Of a DNA stretch of 31,342 bases, positions 7,988 through 15,781 are shown piece by piece. The number at the start of each line of letters is the position of its first letter. Position 1 is the first letter of the stretch. The DNA is from JAYVSZ01 sp043774925. GTDB taxonomy: Bacteria; Pseudomonadota; Gammaproteobacteria; Burkholderiales; Methylophilaceae. The translations under genes were made by a program, and so were the position numbers. The notes under the pieces were generated by a model. It saw only the letters and a program-made list of their open reading frames with translations, was not told the origin of the DNA and made no database searches. The DNA is taken from contig JAYVSZ010000001.1 of the NCBI GenBank assembly GCA_043774925.1, positions 1 through 31,342 of the forward strand. Reading direction: 5' to 3'.

Positions 7988-9057
7988 TAATCTACCCCGC
8001 GCATTGCAAGGCCGCATGCCACCATTAATGCGGGGGCATCAATGGCAACTTGTTGTTGCTTAATGCGCGCACCTAATGACATGCCGTGAAATGGATTTGC
8101 AACAATGGTATTCACTTGTGTGCGATCTTGCACCAGCACATCAATCGTTGGAATGGCCGCACAACCGCCCGCCAACACGATATGATCAACGCGGTTAAAA
8201 GCGGTTGAGCTGGTAAAAAACTGCAGTGCGCGCGCCACTTCGGTGGAAAGTGAGTGCATAAATGGTTGCAGCACTTCGGTCTCGTAGCTCTCTGGCAGGC
8301 CGCCTTTGCGTTTTGCAATTTCGGCCTCTTCTGCCGAAAGACCAAAGCGACGTTGAATTTCTTGCGTGAGTTGGCCGCCACCAAAAGCTTGTTCGCGCAC
8401 GTAAACTGATTTGTTATCGTTTAATACGTTAATGTGCATCATCGCTGCGCCCATGTCGACAATCATCACCGTTTGATCTTTGCCAGAATTTGGCAATTGG
8501 CTGGCAATAAGCGTATATGCGGCTTCTGTGGCATAGGTATCCACATCCATCACGCTCACCTTTAGGCCTGCATCTTCAGCGGCAGCCACGCGGTCTTCAA
8601 TTTTTTCTTTACGTGCTGCGGCAATCAATACTTCGACTTCATCAGGGCTGTTTGGCGCTGCACCAATCACCTGAAAGTCGATATTGACTTCTTCCAAAGG
8701 GAACGGAATGTACTGATTCGCTTCAGCTTCCACTTGTACTTCCATGTCCTCTTCACGCAAATCATTCGAAAACATTACTTTTTTTGTAATCACCGCAGAT
8801 GAAGGCAAGGCAAGCGCAGCGCGCTTTTCACGTGAGCCCAAAAGCTTCCATGCCAACTTCACTGCATCAGAGACTTGATCCAAAGATGCAACATTGCCAT
8901 CTGTAATAGCGTCTTTAGGAATCGCCGCCATAGAATAACCTTCTAGGCGATAAGACCCCTTGCCGCTATTAGATAGCTCGACCATCTTGACCGCTGAAGT
9001 ACTGATGTCCACGCCGATAAGCGGTGGTGTACTTTCATTAAAAAAATCGAATTTCAA
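7987..9057 (-). CDS. pilM: Type IV pilus assembly ATPase-like protein PilM
   Basis: PilM is an actin/FtsA-like cytoplasmic protein that recruits PilN. Visible features are the N-terminal phosphate-binding LIGVDISTSAVKMVEL, the PFPLEEVNIDFQV segment, the second phosphate loop MIVDMGAAMMHINV and the C-terminal VLAGGCAAIP. The start is likely TTG at 9057: an AAGAGA Shine-Dalgarno lies 8 bases upstream and the resulting N-terminus (LKFDFFNES then PPLIGVD) matches the family. A farther TTG at 9096 would add 13 residues without such support. It is the first gene of the pilMNOPQ operon, divergent from the PBP gene; 356 residues. Confidence 0.93.
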   Translation of the reverse strand: MKFDFFNESTPPLIGVDISTSAVKMVELSNSGKGSYRLEGYSMAAIPKDAITDGNVASLDQVSDAVKLAWKLLGSREKRAALALPSSAVITKKVMFSNDLREEDMEVQVEAEANQYIPFPLEEVNIDFQVIGAAPNSPDEVEVLIAAARKEKIEDRVAAAEDAGLKVSVMDVDTYATEAAYTLIASQLPNSGKDQTVMIVDMGAAMMHINVLNDNKSVYVREQAFGGGQLTQEIQRRFGLSAEEAEIAKRKGGLPESYETEVLQPFMHSLSTEVARALQFFTSSTAFNRVDHIVLAGGCAAIPTIDVLVQDRTQVNTIVANPFHGMSLGARIKQQQVAIDAPALMVACGLAMRGVD

Positions 9058-9115
9058 ATTTAAAATTCTCTTTCTAGATTCGTTAGTTAGACACAATAGT
9101 GATAATTTACATTAA

Positions 9116-9144
9116 ATCCTAGCAACAACTTTACGCCCTGTAAA
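9116..9144 (-). promoter_or_regulatory. Candidate sigma-70 promoter of the pil operon
   Basis: On the minus strand TTTACA (9139-9144, 5 of 6 to -35) is followed by 17 bases and TAGGAT (9116-9121, 4 of 6 to -10), about 60 bases before the pilM start. The intergenic region also holds a small inverted repeat ACAACA-aatg-TGTTGT (9183-9198) of unknown meaning. Confidence 0.3.
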
Positions 9145-9298
9145 GCAAATTTTTATTTTATATTGCTTGTGTCATCCTAATTACAACAAATGTGTTGTTT
9201 ATACGACAGCCTAATAACTAGAAATTATGAGGATGGTTTTGGTTAATGGGTATAACCTTATATACTGTTATATTGATTTGAATGATAGAAATTTCTTT

Positions 9299-11767
9299 AT
9301 GAGTCCAAAAAAGTGGTGGCAATTTCTCATTCTGTTTGTGTTGGTGAGCGGTTTAGCGCTTTCTGCACTCACAGCGTTGGCAATTACCCTAATTTATCCT
9401 ACGCTACCCTCGCTGGATACGCTCACTCATTACAACCCCAAGCAGCCGCTGCGCGTTTATTCGGCCGATAATTATTTAATTGGCGAATTTGGCGAAGAGC
9501 GCCGCGCCTTTATCAAAATTACTGATGTGCCAAAAAATTTAAAAGATGCAGTGCTGGCCATTGAGGACAGGCGCTTTTATGAGCACCACGGCATTGATAC
9601 CACGGGTATTATTCGCGCCATTAGAAATAATATAACGGGTAAAAGCCATGAAGGTGCCAGCACCATTACCATGCAAGTGGCCAAAAACTTTTTTACTGGC
9701 CCAAGCATAAAACGCAACTTGGTGACTAAAATCAAAGAAGCTTTGCTAGCGATTAAAATTGAAAAAACCTTAAGTAAAGATCAAATCTTAGAGCTTTACC
9801 TCAATCAAATTTACCTTGGGCAGCGCTCCTACGGCTTTGCGGCGGCCAGCCAAGTGTATTTTGGCAAGCCATTACAAAAGCTTACGCTGGCCGAATCGGC
9901 GATGCTGGCAGGCTTGCCTAAAGCGCCTTCTGGCTACAATCCATTTATTAATCCAAAGCGCGCAATGCAGCGCCAGCACGATGTTTTGCGTGACATGCAC
10001 CGCTACGGCATGATTGACGATGCAAAATTTAATGAGGCCATGCAACAAGTCTTGAAATATAAAACTGCCAAGCAATCGCGTGATTTAAGCGCAGATTACG
10101 TGGCGGAATTGGTGCGGCAAATGCTCTATGAGCGCTATCAAGAAGGCATTTACAGCAGCGGTTTAAAAGTTTATACCACTATTATTAAAGCCAATCAGGT
10201 CGCGGCTAACAGCGCGGTATTGCAAGGCATTTTAGAGTATCAACGTCGCCAAGGCTATACAAAAGCCGAGAAAACGATTGATTTGACCCAACTTAAATCG
10301 ACCGATTTAAACGTGGGCTTGCAAATGGCTTTGGATGATATTGAAACATACAATGGACTGATGCCTGCAATTGTGACTGACGTTTCTGCTAAATCGGTCA
10401 AAGTCTTTGCAAAAAATGGCGAGAAGCTAGAGATTGCCGGCGTTGGTTTAAGCTTATTGCAAAAAAACTTGTTGGATAAAGACCCAACAAACGACAAAAT
10501 TAAAGCAGGTTCCGTGGTGCGCATTATCAAAAGTCAAGGCCAATGGAACATTGTGCAATTGCCCGAAGTGGAGTCTGCGCTCATTTCGCTGAATCCGATG
10601 GATGGCGCTGTGACGGCTTTGGTAGGCGGTTTTGATTTTAACCAAAATAAATTTAATCATGTTACACAAGCTTGGCGTCAGCCAGGTTCCAGCTTTAAGC
10701 CTTTTGTGTATTCTGCCGCGCTAGAAAAAGGTTTCACTCCCGCCAGCATTGTGGAAGATGAGCCGCTCACAATCTCGGCTGCAGAAAATGGCAGCAGTAA
10801 AGTTTGGCAGCCTAAAAACTTTGACGACCATTATAGCGGACCAATCAGGCTACGTACCGCGCTGACAAAATCCAAAAACATGGTATCTATTCGCGTGCTT
10901 AAAAGAATTGGCGCACGTTATGCGCAAGATTACATCACCAAATTTGGTTTTTCGCGCAAAGATCATCCCGCCTACTTAACCATGGCGCTGGGTGCGGGCC
11001 AAGCCACGCCTTGGGGCATGGCCACAGGTTACGCGGTATTTGCCAATGGTGGGTTTAAAATTGAGCCACATTTAATTAGCAAAATCACCGATAGCAATGG
11101 CAACATTATTGAAGAGCGAAAATATCCGCGCGCAAGGGAAACCGCGCCGCGCGTGATTGATGCACGCAACGCATTTTTAATGACCTCCATGATGCACGAC
11201 GTGGTGCAATTGGGCACGGCCACGCGCGCCAAGGCACTCGGCCGCCAAGATTTGGCAGGCAAAACGGGCACCACGAACAACTTGGTGGACGCTTGGTTTG
11301 CTGGCTTTACGCCTGGGCAAGTGGCGGTGGCTTGGATAGGTTACGACCAGCCGCGCACATTAGGCAAGGATGAAACGGGCGCAAAAGCCGCGCTGCCCAT
11401 TTGGATTCACTACATGGGTGTTGCCCTGCAAGGCACACCAGATGTGCCTTACAGCGTACCTGATGGCGTCATTAAAGTGAAAATTGACCCGACTTTAGGC
11501 ACGCTGATTAATGAAGATGAAGAAGGCATTTACGAGTACTTCTACCAAGAAAATCCACCGCCTTCGGTAGAGTATGTACTGCCGCCGTTGCTAGATCCGA
11601 CGGACGCGGATTTCCCCCCAGACAGCATGATTAATAACCCGCTACAGCCTGCGCCGCCGCCATCCGATGAGCAGCAGAATAGCAATGCGCTACCGCGCGC
11701 AAGCCGCGACGAAGCGCCAAGTGGCGTCGATGCTGCTGCTGGCATTCTCAACCCTTCTGGCCGCTAA
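9299..11767 (+). CDS. mrcA: Class A penicillin-binding protein (PBP1a type)
   Basis: This is a bifunctional peptidoglycan synthase. From the ATG at 9299 it has a short cytoplasmic tail, one membrane segment (about residues 8-33), the glycosyltransferase domain with catalytic Glu89 in AIEDRRFYEHHGID, STITMQVAKNFF and EALLAIKIEKTLSKDQILELYLNQIYLG, an OB-like linker, and the transpeptidase domain with SSFKPF (SxxK), SKN in TKSKNMVS and KTGTT. The tail is Pro/acid-rich. An in-frame ATG at 9227 would add 24 residues before the tail without a ribosome binding site, so I place the start at 9299 (822 residues). Divergence from pilM is the standard proteobacterial arrangement. Confidence 0.93.
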   Translation: MSPKKWWQFLILFVLVSGLALSALTALAITLIYPTLPSLDTLTHYNPKQPLRVYSADNYLIGEFGEERRAFIKITDVPKNLKDAVLAIEDRRFYEHHGIDTTGIIRAIRNNITGKSHEGASTITMQVAKNFFTGPSIKRNLVTKIKEALLAIKIEKTLSKDQILELYLNQIYLGQRSYGFAAASQVYFGKPLQKLTLAESAMLAGLPKAPSGYNPFINPKRAMQRQHDVLRDMHRYGMIDDAKFNEAMQQVLKYKTAKQSRDLSADYVAELVRQMLYERYQEGIYSSGLKVYTTIIKANQVAANSAVLQGILEYQRRQGYTKAEKTIDLTQLKSTDLNVGLQMALDDIETYNGLMPAIVTDVSAKSVKVFAKNGEKLEIAGVGLSLLQKNLLDKDPTNDKIKAGSVVRIIKSQGQWNIVQLPEVESALISLNPMDGAVTALVGGFDFNQNKFNHVTQAWRQPGSSFKPFVYSAALEKGFTPASIVEDEPLTISAAENGSSKVWQPKNFDDHYSGPIRLRTALTKSKNMVSIRVLKRIGARYAQDYITKFGFSRKDHPAYLTMALGAGQATPWGMATGYAVFANGGFKIEPHLISKITDSNGNIIEERKYPRARETAPRVIDARNAFLMTSMMHDVVQLGTATRAKALGRQDLAGKTGTTNNLVDAWFAGFTPGQVAVAWIGYDQPRTLGKDETGAKAALPIWIHYMGVALQGTPDVPYSVPDGVIKVKIDPTLGTLINEDEEGIYEYFYQENPPPSVEYVLPPLLDPTDADFPPDSMINNPLQPAPPPSDEQQNSNALPRASRDEAPSGVDAAAGILNPSGR

Positions 11768-11773
11768 TGTTTT

Positions 11774-12394
11774 ATGGCGAGAGAGAACTTAGACCAACTT
11801 AGGCAAATGATTGCCCAGCAGGCCGCGCGCATGATGGCGGAAGACGGCGTGCATGATTTTGCTTATGCCAAAAAAAAAGCGGGGCGCCAACTTGGTGTAA
11901 GCGAGAATAGCGTGCTGCCAACCAATGCCGAAATTGAAGAGGAAATTCGGCTTTATCACCAAATTTATAATGCCGACGAACAGCCTGTAGAGCTAGCAAA
12001 ATTGCGCCAAGCCGCACTTGCCACCATGCAACTGTTCGCGCGCTTTAACCCGCATTTAACGGGCTCTGTTTTGGATGGCAGCGCAGGAAAATTCGCACAA
12101 ACTGACATTCACCTGTTTGCCGATAGCGCCAAAGAAGTGGAAATGTTTCTGCTTAACCAACAAATTCCGTATGAAAGCAGCGAAAAATCTTATCGCCTCT
12201 CAGACAAACCAAGCAAAGAAAAAAAAGAAAAAGTCCGCAAAACCGTGCTGGTTTTTACGCTAGAAACCGAATATGGCTATATTAAACTCAGCGTATTCGA
12301 TGTGGATGATTTGCGCGTGGCCACCAAAAGTGCGGCAAATGGCGAAAATGCGGGTAGGCTTGATTTAGCTGGCGCTCAAGCCTTACTTAAATAG
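11774..12394 (+). CDS. Conserved small protein, possible nucleotidyltransferase-like fold
   Basis: The 206-residue soluble protein begins with a helical region (ARENLDQLRQMIAQQAARMM, AKKKAGRQLGV). It then has a stretch, ARFNPHLTGSVLDGSAG followed by TDIHLFAD, that resembles the GS...(S)DIDL active-site motif of minimal nucleotidyltransferases, but the second acidic residue is replaced by His. A Lys/Glu-rich loop (KPSKEKKEKVRK) and TVLVFTLETEYGYIKLSVF follow. I recognise the pattern from betaproteobacterial genomes, where it is of unknown function and sometimes carries an unreliable ligase name. It starts 6 bases after the PBP gene, so it is probably co-transcribed. The fold is inference. Confidence 0.75.
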   Translation: MARENLDQLRQMIAQQAARMMAEDGVHDFAYAKKKAGRQLGVSENSVLPTNAEIEEEIRLYHQIYNADEQPVELAKLRQAALATMQLFARFNPHLTGSVLDGSAGKFAQTDIHLFADSAKEVEMFLLNQQIPYESSEKSYRLSDKPSKEKKEKVRKTVLVFTLETEYGYIKLSVFDVDDLRVATKSAANGENAGRLDLAGAQALLK

Positions 12395-12411
12395 AAATTA
12401 ATTCAAACTCC

Positions 12412-12522
12412 GTCATCCTGAGACAAAGTTTTACCTTGGCGAAGGATCCAGCTTATAAAAAAAGCCGCGCGTCGCGCGACACTGGATTCTTCGCCCAAAT
12501 AAAACCTTGGGCTCAGAATGAC
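12412..12522. repeat. Imperfect 40-bp inverted repeat (GTCATYCTGAG family)
   Basis: The left arm starts GTCATCCTGAG and ends GAAGGATCCAG (12412-12451). The right arm (12482-12522) is its imperfect reverse complement, starting CTGGATTCTTCGCCC and ending CTCAGAATGAC. The 30-base centre is GC-rich (GCGCGTCGCGCGAC). The last 15 bases of the window begin with the same GTCATTCTGA end. It lies in the convergent gap after the 206-residue gene. Confidence 0.75.
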
Positions 12523-12791
12523 ATGCTCTGGAAGGCGCATGGATATTGGCTCGCAGGGCATCTGTTCGGATAAAACTCCGCATGGTTTTGACTTTCAAAC
12601 CCCTTGCCGCGCCTGAGGCTTGAGCGGCAGATGCAAGGTGGCGAGGACTGTTTGAGTGCTGAAAGCACGAGTTCCGCAGCCAACACGCAGATGCGGCGCT
12701 AAGACCGAAAGAAATAAGCGGCAGCGGGGCGTGATTTTCTTTGGTTCCTTTCTTTTGCACGAACAAAAGAAAGGAACTCGCCTAGAGGCGA
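12523..12791. repeat. Non-coding repeat-like block ending in two hairpins
   Basis: This GC-richer block has no convincing gene. Its minus-strand reading frame has an unnatural composition and runs across the hairpins. It ends with a 14-bp perfect stem GTTCCTTTCTTTTG / CAAAAGAAAGGAAC (12744-12777, 6-base loop) and a small stem TCGCC-TAGA-GGCGA (12778-12791). The hairpin with AAAGAAAGGAAC resembles dispersed elements seen in many proteobacterial genomes. No T-run follows, so it is not a standard terminator. Confidence 0.5.
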
Positions 12792-12801
12792 AATAATACT
12801 G

Positions 12802-13350
12802 CTATTTTTGACATGATATTGCACAAATATAGTCAAGTTTTAAGATTGCATAATCCCAGACTTGAGAATCAAATGGCAGAGTCTTCAACTCATCTCTGTA
12901 ACTTTCCAGCTCTTTCTCAAGGGTTTCAAGAAAACATAGCGCATTGATAATTTTATTTGGGTTATCGAGTAATTTACCAACCTGCCATATTCTCCAGCCG
13001 CCTCGAGTCTCAGCTTGATGTAATATGCCGCAACGAATTTCATCATAGAAATTAGTCGCTAAAAATTCCTTGAAATAATTTGAATTTGCAAAAAACTTCT
13101 CAAAAGTTTGCTTTGATATACCCTTTGTATTTTCTTTTCCTTCCTTAAAAGATTGCAAGGCTTCTATCATTAAACAACTGACTGCCATCATGCTGAAACC
13201 ATGACGATTAGAATTGCCTTCAAAAGGCTTGATATATCGTTCATAAAAGCGTTGATAGATTAAGTCAGCAATAGACTCTTTTTCTTTGTCGGCCTTTAAC
13301 TGACGGTAATTGGCTATTGTGTAATCTTTAGCTAACTCGGTAGTTTCCAT
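12802..13350 (-). CDS. Uncharacterised protein with a HEPN-like Rx4H motif
   Basis: I do not recognise a named family. The 182-residue protein is soluble, largely helical and Lys/Glu/Phe-rich, with segments IKPFEGNSNRHGFSMMAVSC, ALQSFKEGKE, YDEIRCGILHQAETRGGWRI and DNPNKIINALCFLETLEKEL. The RCGILH stretch matches the R-x4-6-H signature of HEPN domain ribonucleases and is flanked by helices, as in that fold; this is inference only. No partner nucleotidyltransferase lies beside it. Its base composition is more AT-rich than the flanking hemB and PBP genes, and it sits between a repeat block and hemB, suggesting acquisition. The stop of this gene and the hemB stop-side are separated from each other by only 10 bases, and both are on the minus strand. 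Confidence 0.75.
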   Translation of the reverse strand: METTELAKDYTIANYRQLKADKEKESIADLIYQRFYERYIKPFEGNSNRHGFSMMAVSCLMIEALQSFKEGKENTKGISKQTFEKFFANSNYFKEFLATNFYDEIRCGILHQAETRGGWRIWQVGKLLDNPNKIINALCFLETLEKELESYRDELKTLPFDSQVWDYAILKLDYICAISCQK

Positions 13351-13360
13351 GAGAGTTTGG

Positions 13361-14353
13361 CTATCTCAACCACCGTGCCACATCCATCGCAAAATACGTC
13401 AATACCCCATCTGCCCCTGCACGTTTGAACGCCAACAAACTCTCTAACACACACGCTTTCTCATCCAACCAACCGTTTTGCGCGGCGGCCTTTAGCATCG
13501 CATATTCGCCGCTCACTTGGTAAGCAAACGTCGGCACGCCAAACTCCTGCTTCACGCGGCGCACAATGTCCAAATACGGCATGCCTGGCTTGACCATAAA
13601 CATGTCCGCGCCTTCTTCGATATCCAGCGCGACTTCTTTAATCGCTTCGTCTGAATTGGCGGGATCCATTTGGTAATTGTATTTGTTACCCGCGCCTAAA
13701 TTAGCGGATGAACCGACTGCATCGCGGAAAGGCCCATAAAATGCGCTGGCATATTTGGCCGAATACGCCAAAATTTTGGTGTGAATAAAGCCGTTTTCTT
13801 CCAACGCATCGCGAATCGCGCCAATGCGGCCATCCATCATGTCTGACGGCGCGACAATATCCGCGCCCGCTTCGGCATGGCAAAGCGCTTGCTGTACCAA
13901 CACCGCCACGGTTTCATCGTTCATCACATAACCTGTGTCGTCGATCAGCCCGTCTTGCCCGTGCGTAGTGTAAGGGTCAAGCGCGACATCGGTAATTACG
14001 CCCAGCTCGGGAAAAGCCATTTTTAGGGCTTTAACAGTGCGTGGAACCAAGCCGTTGATATTAAAAGCTTCTTTTGCATCTAAGCTTTTAAATTCTTGCG
14101 GCACGACAGGAAAAAGCGCCAACGCAGGAATGCCCAATTTAACGCATTCTGCAGCGGTTTTTAGCAATACATCGATGCTTTGGCGTTGCACGCCAGGCAT
14201 AGATTTCACGTCCTCAGTTTTATTTTCGCCTTCGAGCACAAACACGGGGTAGATTAAATCATTCGTCGTCAGCACGTTTTCGCGCATTAAACGGCGTGAG
14301 AACTCATCTTTACGCATGCGGCGTGGGCGAATAGGTAAAAATTGGTTGGTCAT
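13361..14353 (-). CDS. hemB: Delta-aminolevulinic acid dehydratase (porphobilinogen synthase)
   Basis: The enzyme condenses two 5-aminolevulinate molecules to porphobilinogen in haem synthesis. The 330-residue protein shows RPRRMRKDEFSRRLMREN, the Schiff-base lysines in YSAKYASAFYGPFRDA (Lys200) and MVKPGMPYLDIV (Lys255), and APSDMMDGRIGAIR. At the position where zinc-dependent enzymes have a three-cysteine cluster, this one reads DVALDPYTTHGQDG, the aspartate-containing form typical of magnesium/monovalent-cation dependent enzymes. It stands alone between a mobile-looking inverted repeat upstream (14375-14551) and the HEPN-like orphan downstream. Confidence 0.97.
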   Translation of the reverse strand: MTNQFLPIRPRRMRKDEFSRRLMRENVLTTNDLIYPVFVLEGENKTEDVKSMPGVQRQSIDVLLKTAAECVKLGIPALALFPVVPQEFKSLDAKEAFNINGLVPRTVKALKMAFPELGVITDVALDPYTTHGQDGLIDDTGYVMNDETVAVLVQQALCHAEAGADIVAPSDMMDGRIGAIRDALEENGFIHTKILAYSAKYASAFYGPFRDAVGSSANLGAGNKYNYQMDPANSDEAIKEVALDIEEGADMFMVKPGMPYLDIVRRVKQEFGVPTFAYQVSGEYAMLKAAAQNGWLDEKACVLESLLAFKRAGADGVLTYFAMDVARWLR

Positions 14354-14374
14354 AAGAGCCTTTCAAAAACAGCA

Positions 14375-14551
14375 TTAACCGCCGATAAACGCAGATACAT
14401 GCCGATAAAAACAGATAAACTTAAGTCAATCTATAAAAAAGTAATTATTCGTGACTTAGTTTTAATGACAGAAAAACATTAATTTCAGTCTTTATTTTAG
14501 TATTTATTTTAGTATTTAAATCGGCATGTATCTGCGTTTATCGGCGGTTAA
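14375..14551. repeat. MITE-like element with perfect 31-bp terminal inverted repeats
   Basis: The 31-base arms 14375-14405 and 14521-14551 are exact reverse complements, beginning TTAACCGCCGATAAACGCAG. The AT-rich 115-base centre has no gene but holds a 12-base tandem duplication TTTATTTTAGTA (14491-14514). Partial copies of the arm motif (CCGATAAA, CAGATAAA) follow the left arm. The element fills the whole trpC-hemB gap and its right arm contains the trpC stop codon (14548-14550). Confidence 0.85.
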
Positions 14552-15339
14552 TTAAAAAAGATTTTTGCCAACTCCAACCCTGGGTCATCTTGGCGCATAA
14601 ACGCCTCGCCGACCAAGAATGTGTGCACATGATTTTGCCGCATTAATTTTACATCGTCAGAAGTAAAAATACCGCTTTCTGTCACTACGATTTTGCCGGC
14701 TGGAATACGCGCAAGCAAGTCCAGCGTGGTTTGCAGCGTGACATCAAAAGTGCGCAAATTGCGATTATTAATGCCGAGTAGCGTGGTCTCCAGTTGCAGC
14801 GCCAAATCGAGTTCTTCGCCATTATGCACCTCCACCAGCACCGCCATGCCTAGTTTGCGCGCAACGCTTTCCAGCTCACGCATTTTGGCCAAATCTATCG
14901 CCGCGGCAATCAGCAAAATGCAATCCGCACCCATGGCGCGCGCCTCGTACACTTGGTAAGCGTCAATCATAAAATCTTTGCGCAACACAGGCAGGCTGCA
15001 AGCGGCACGCGCTTGTTTTAAATAGTCAGCCGAGCCTTGAAAATACTTAACGTCAGTAAGTACTGACAAACACGCTGCGCCGCCTTGCTCATAGCTTGCA
15101 GCAATTTCTGCGGGTTTAAAATCAGCACGAATCACGCCTTTTGAAGGGCTGGCTTTTTTAATTTCTGCAATTACAGCGGCTTTGCCAGCTGCAATTTTTG
15201 CACGAATACTGCCAACAAAATCGCGCGTTTTTGGCGCACTTTCTGCCAAAGCCTGCATGTCTGCGAGGCGCATGGATGCTTGCGCTGCGGCAACCTCCAC
15301 TTTTTTAGTTTCTAAAATTTTATTTAAAATATCACTCAT
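14548..15339 (-). CDS. trpC: Indole-3-glycerol phosphate synthase
   Basis: The enzyme closes the indole ring from CdRP in tryptophan synthesis. The 263-residue (beta/alpha)8 protein shows VIAEIKKASPSKGVIRADF (substrate-binding loop), LSVLTDVKYFQGS, LPVLRKDFMIDAYQVYEARA, AMGADCILLI, LLGINNRNLRTF and VVTESGIFTSDDV, covering the catalytic Lys and Glu positions. It is the last gene of the trp operon here: its start overlaps the stop of the DUF3465 lipoprotein gene by 8 bases. The TAA stop lies in the right arm of the 31-bp inverted repeat, so the last residue (KIFFN) abuts that element. Confidence 0.97.
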   Translation of the reverse strand: MSDILNKILETKKVEVAAAQASMRLADMQALAESAPKTRDFVGSIRAKIAAGKAAVIAEIKKASPSKGVIRADFKPAEIAASYEQGGAACLSVLTDVKYFQGSADYLKQARAACSLPVLRKDFMIDAYQVYEARAMGADCILLIAAAIDLAKMRELESVARKLGMAVLVEVHNGEELDLALQLETTLLGINNRNLRTFDVTLQTTLDLLARIPAGKIVVTESGIFTSDDVKLMRQNHVHTFLVGEAFMRQDDPGLELAKIFFN

Positions 15340-15781
15340 ACACTTTACCGTTATGTTTTATCCAACCTGCTTCGTGATGCCCTTGCGGGTCTTTGTGCGT
15401 CCAATGCACAATGCCGCCCTTGGGGTTGTACACGTACTCGCCCTTAAACTCAATCGTATCACCAATCGCAAGTTGGCTAATGCGTGGCGCCAAATCAATA
15501 TTATGCGCAAAAAGTAAAGTCTGTTCTGGCGAAATTTTTACCAAAAATTTTTGATGCTTTAATCCGCTATTATCGTCCGCCAAAATCTTCGTCACAATGC
15601 CCTTGCCTTCAACTTGTACGTTGCTTTTGCGCTGCTTAAAAGCTTGTTCAATTGCCACATTAACTGGCTGCGAAGCCGCATCTACACTTGCTTCTGGCGT
15701 GGTTTGAAATTGACTTACGCTTTGTTTGCAGCTTGTGCAAAGCAAGGCAATGAATAAAATTAAAATGACTCTTTGCAACAT
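15332..15781 (-). CDS. DUF3465 family lipoprotein embedded in the trp operon
   Basis: The 149-residue protein starts with a hydrophobic signal segment and a probable lipobox (LLCTSC, Cys18; the residue at -3 is unusual). After a low-complexity linker it has a compact beta domain: GKGIVTKILADDNSGLKHQKF, LLFAHNIDLAPRI, GDTIEFKGEYVYNPKGG and VHWTHKDPQGHHEAGWI, the pattern I associate with DUF3465, an OB-fold-like family of unknown function. Its ATG follows the TAA of the YkgJ-family gene with no gap and its stop overlaps trpC, so it must be co-translated with trp genes. A role in tryptophan synthesis is not implied. Confidence 0.8.
   Translation of the reverse strand: MLQRVILILFIALLCTSCKQSVSQFQTTPEASVDAASQPVNVAIEQAFKQRKSNVQVEGKGIVTKILADDNSGLKHQKFLVKISPEQTLLFAHNIDLAPRISQLAIGDTIEFKGEYVYNPKGGIVHWTHKDPQGHHEAGWIKHNGKVYE

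Noticed and set aside
12431..12766. 111-codon minus-strand open frame in the convergent gap
   Set aside because: Its translation is a patchwork of two repeat elements and runs through both the GTCATYCTGAG arms and the 14-bp hairpin. Composition is unlike a protein and there is no ribosome binding site.
12744..12777. 14-bp hairpin as terminator of the 206-residue gene
   Set aside because: No T-run follows on either strand and it lies about 350 bases after the stop codon, so it is treated as part of a repeat.
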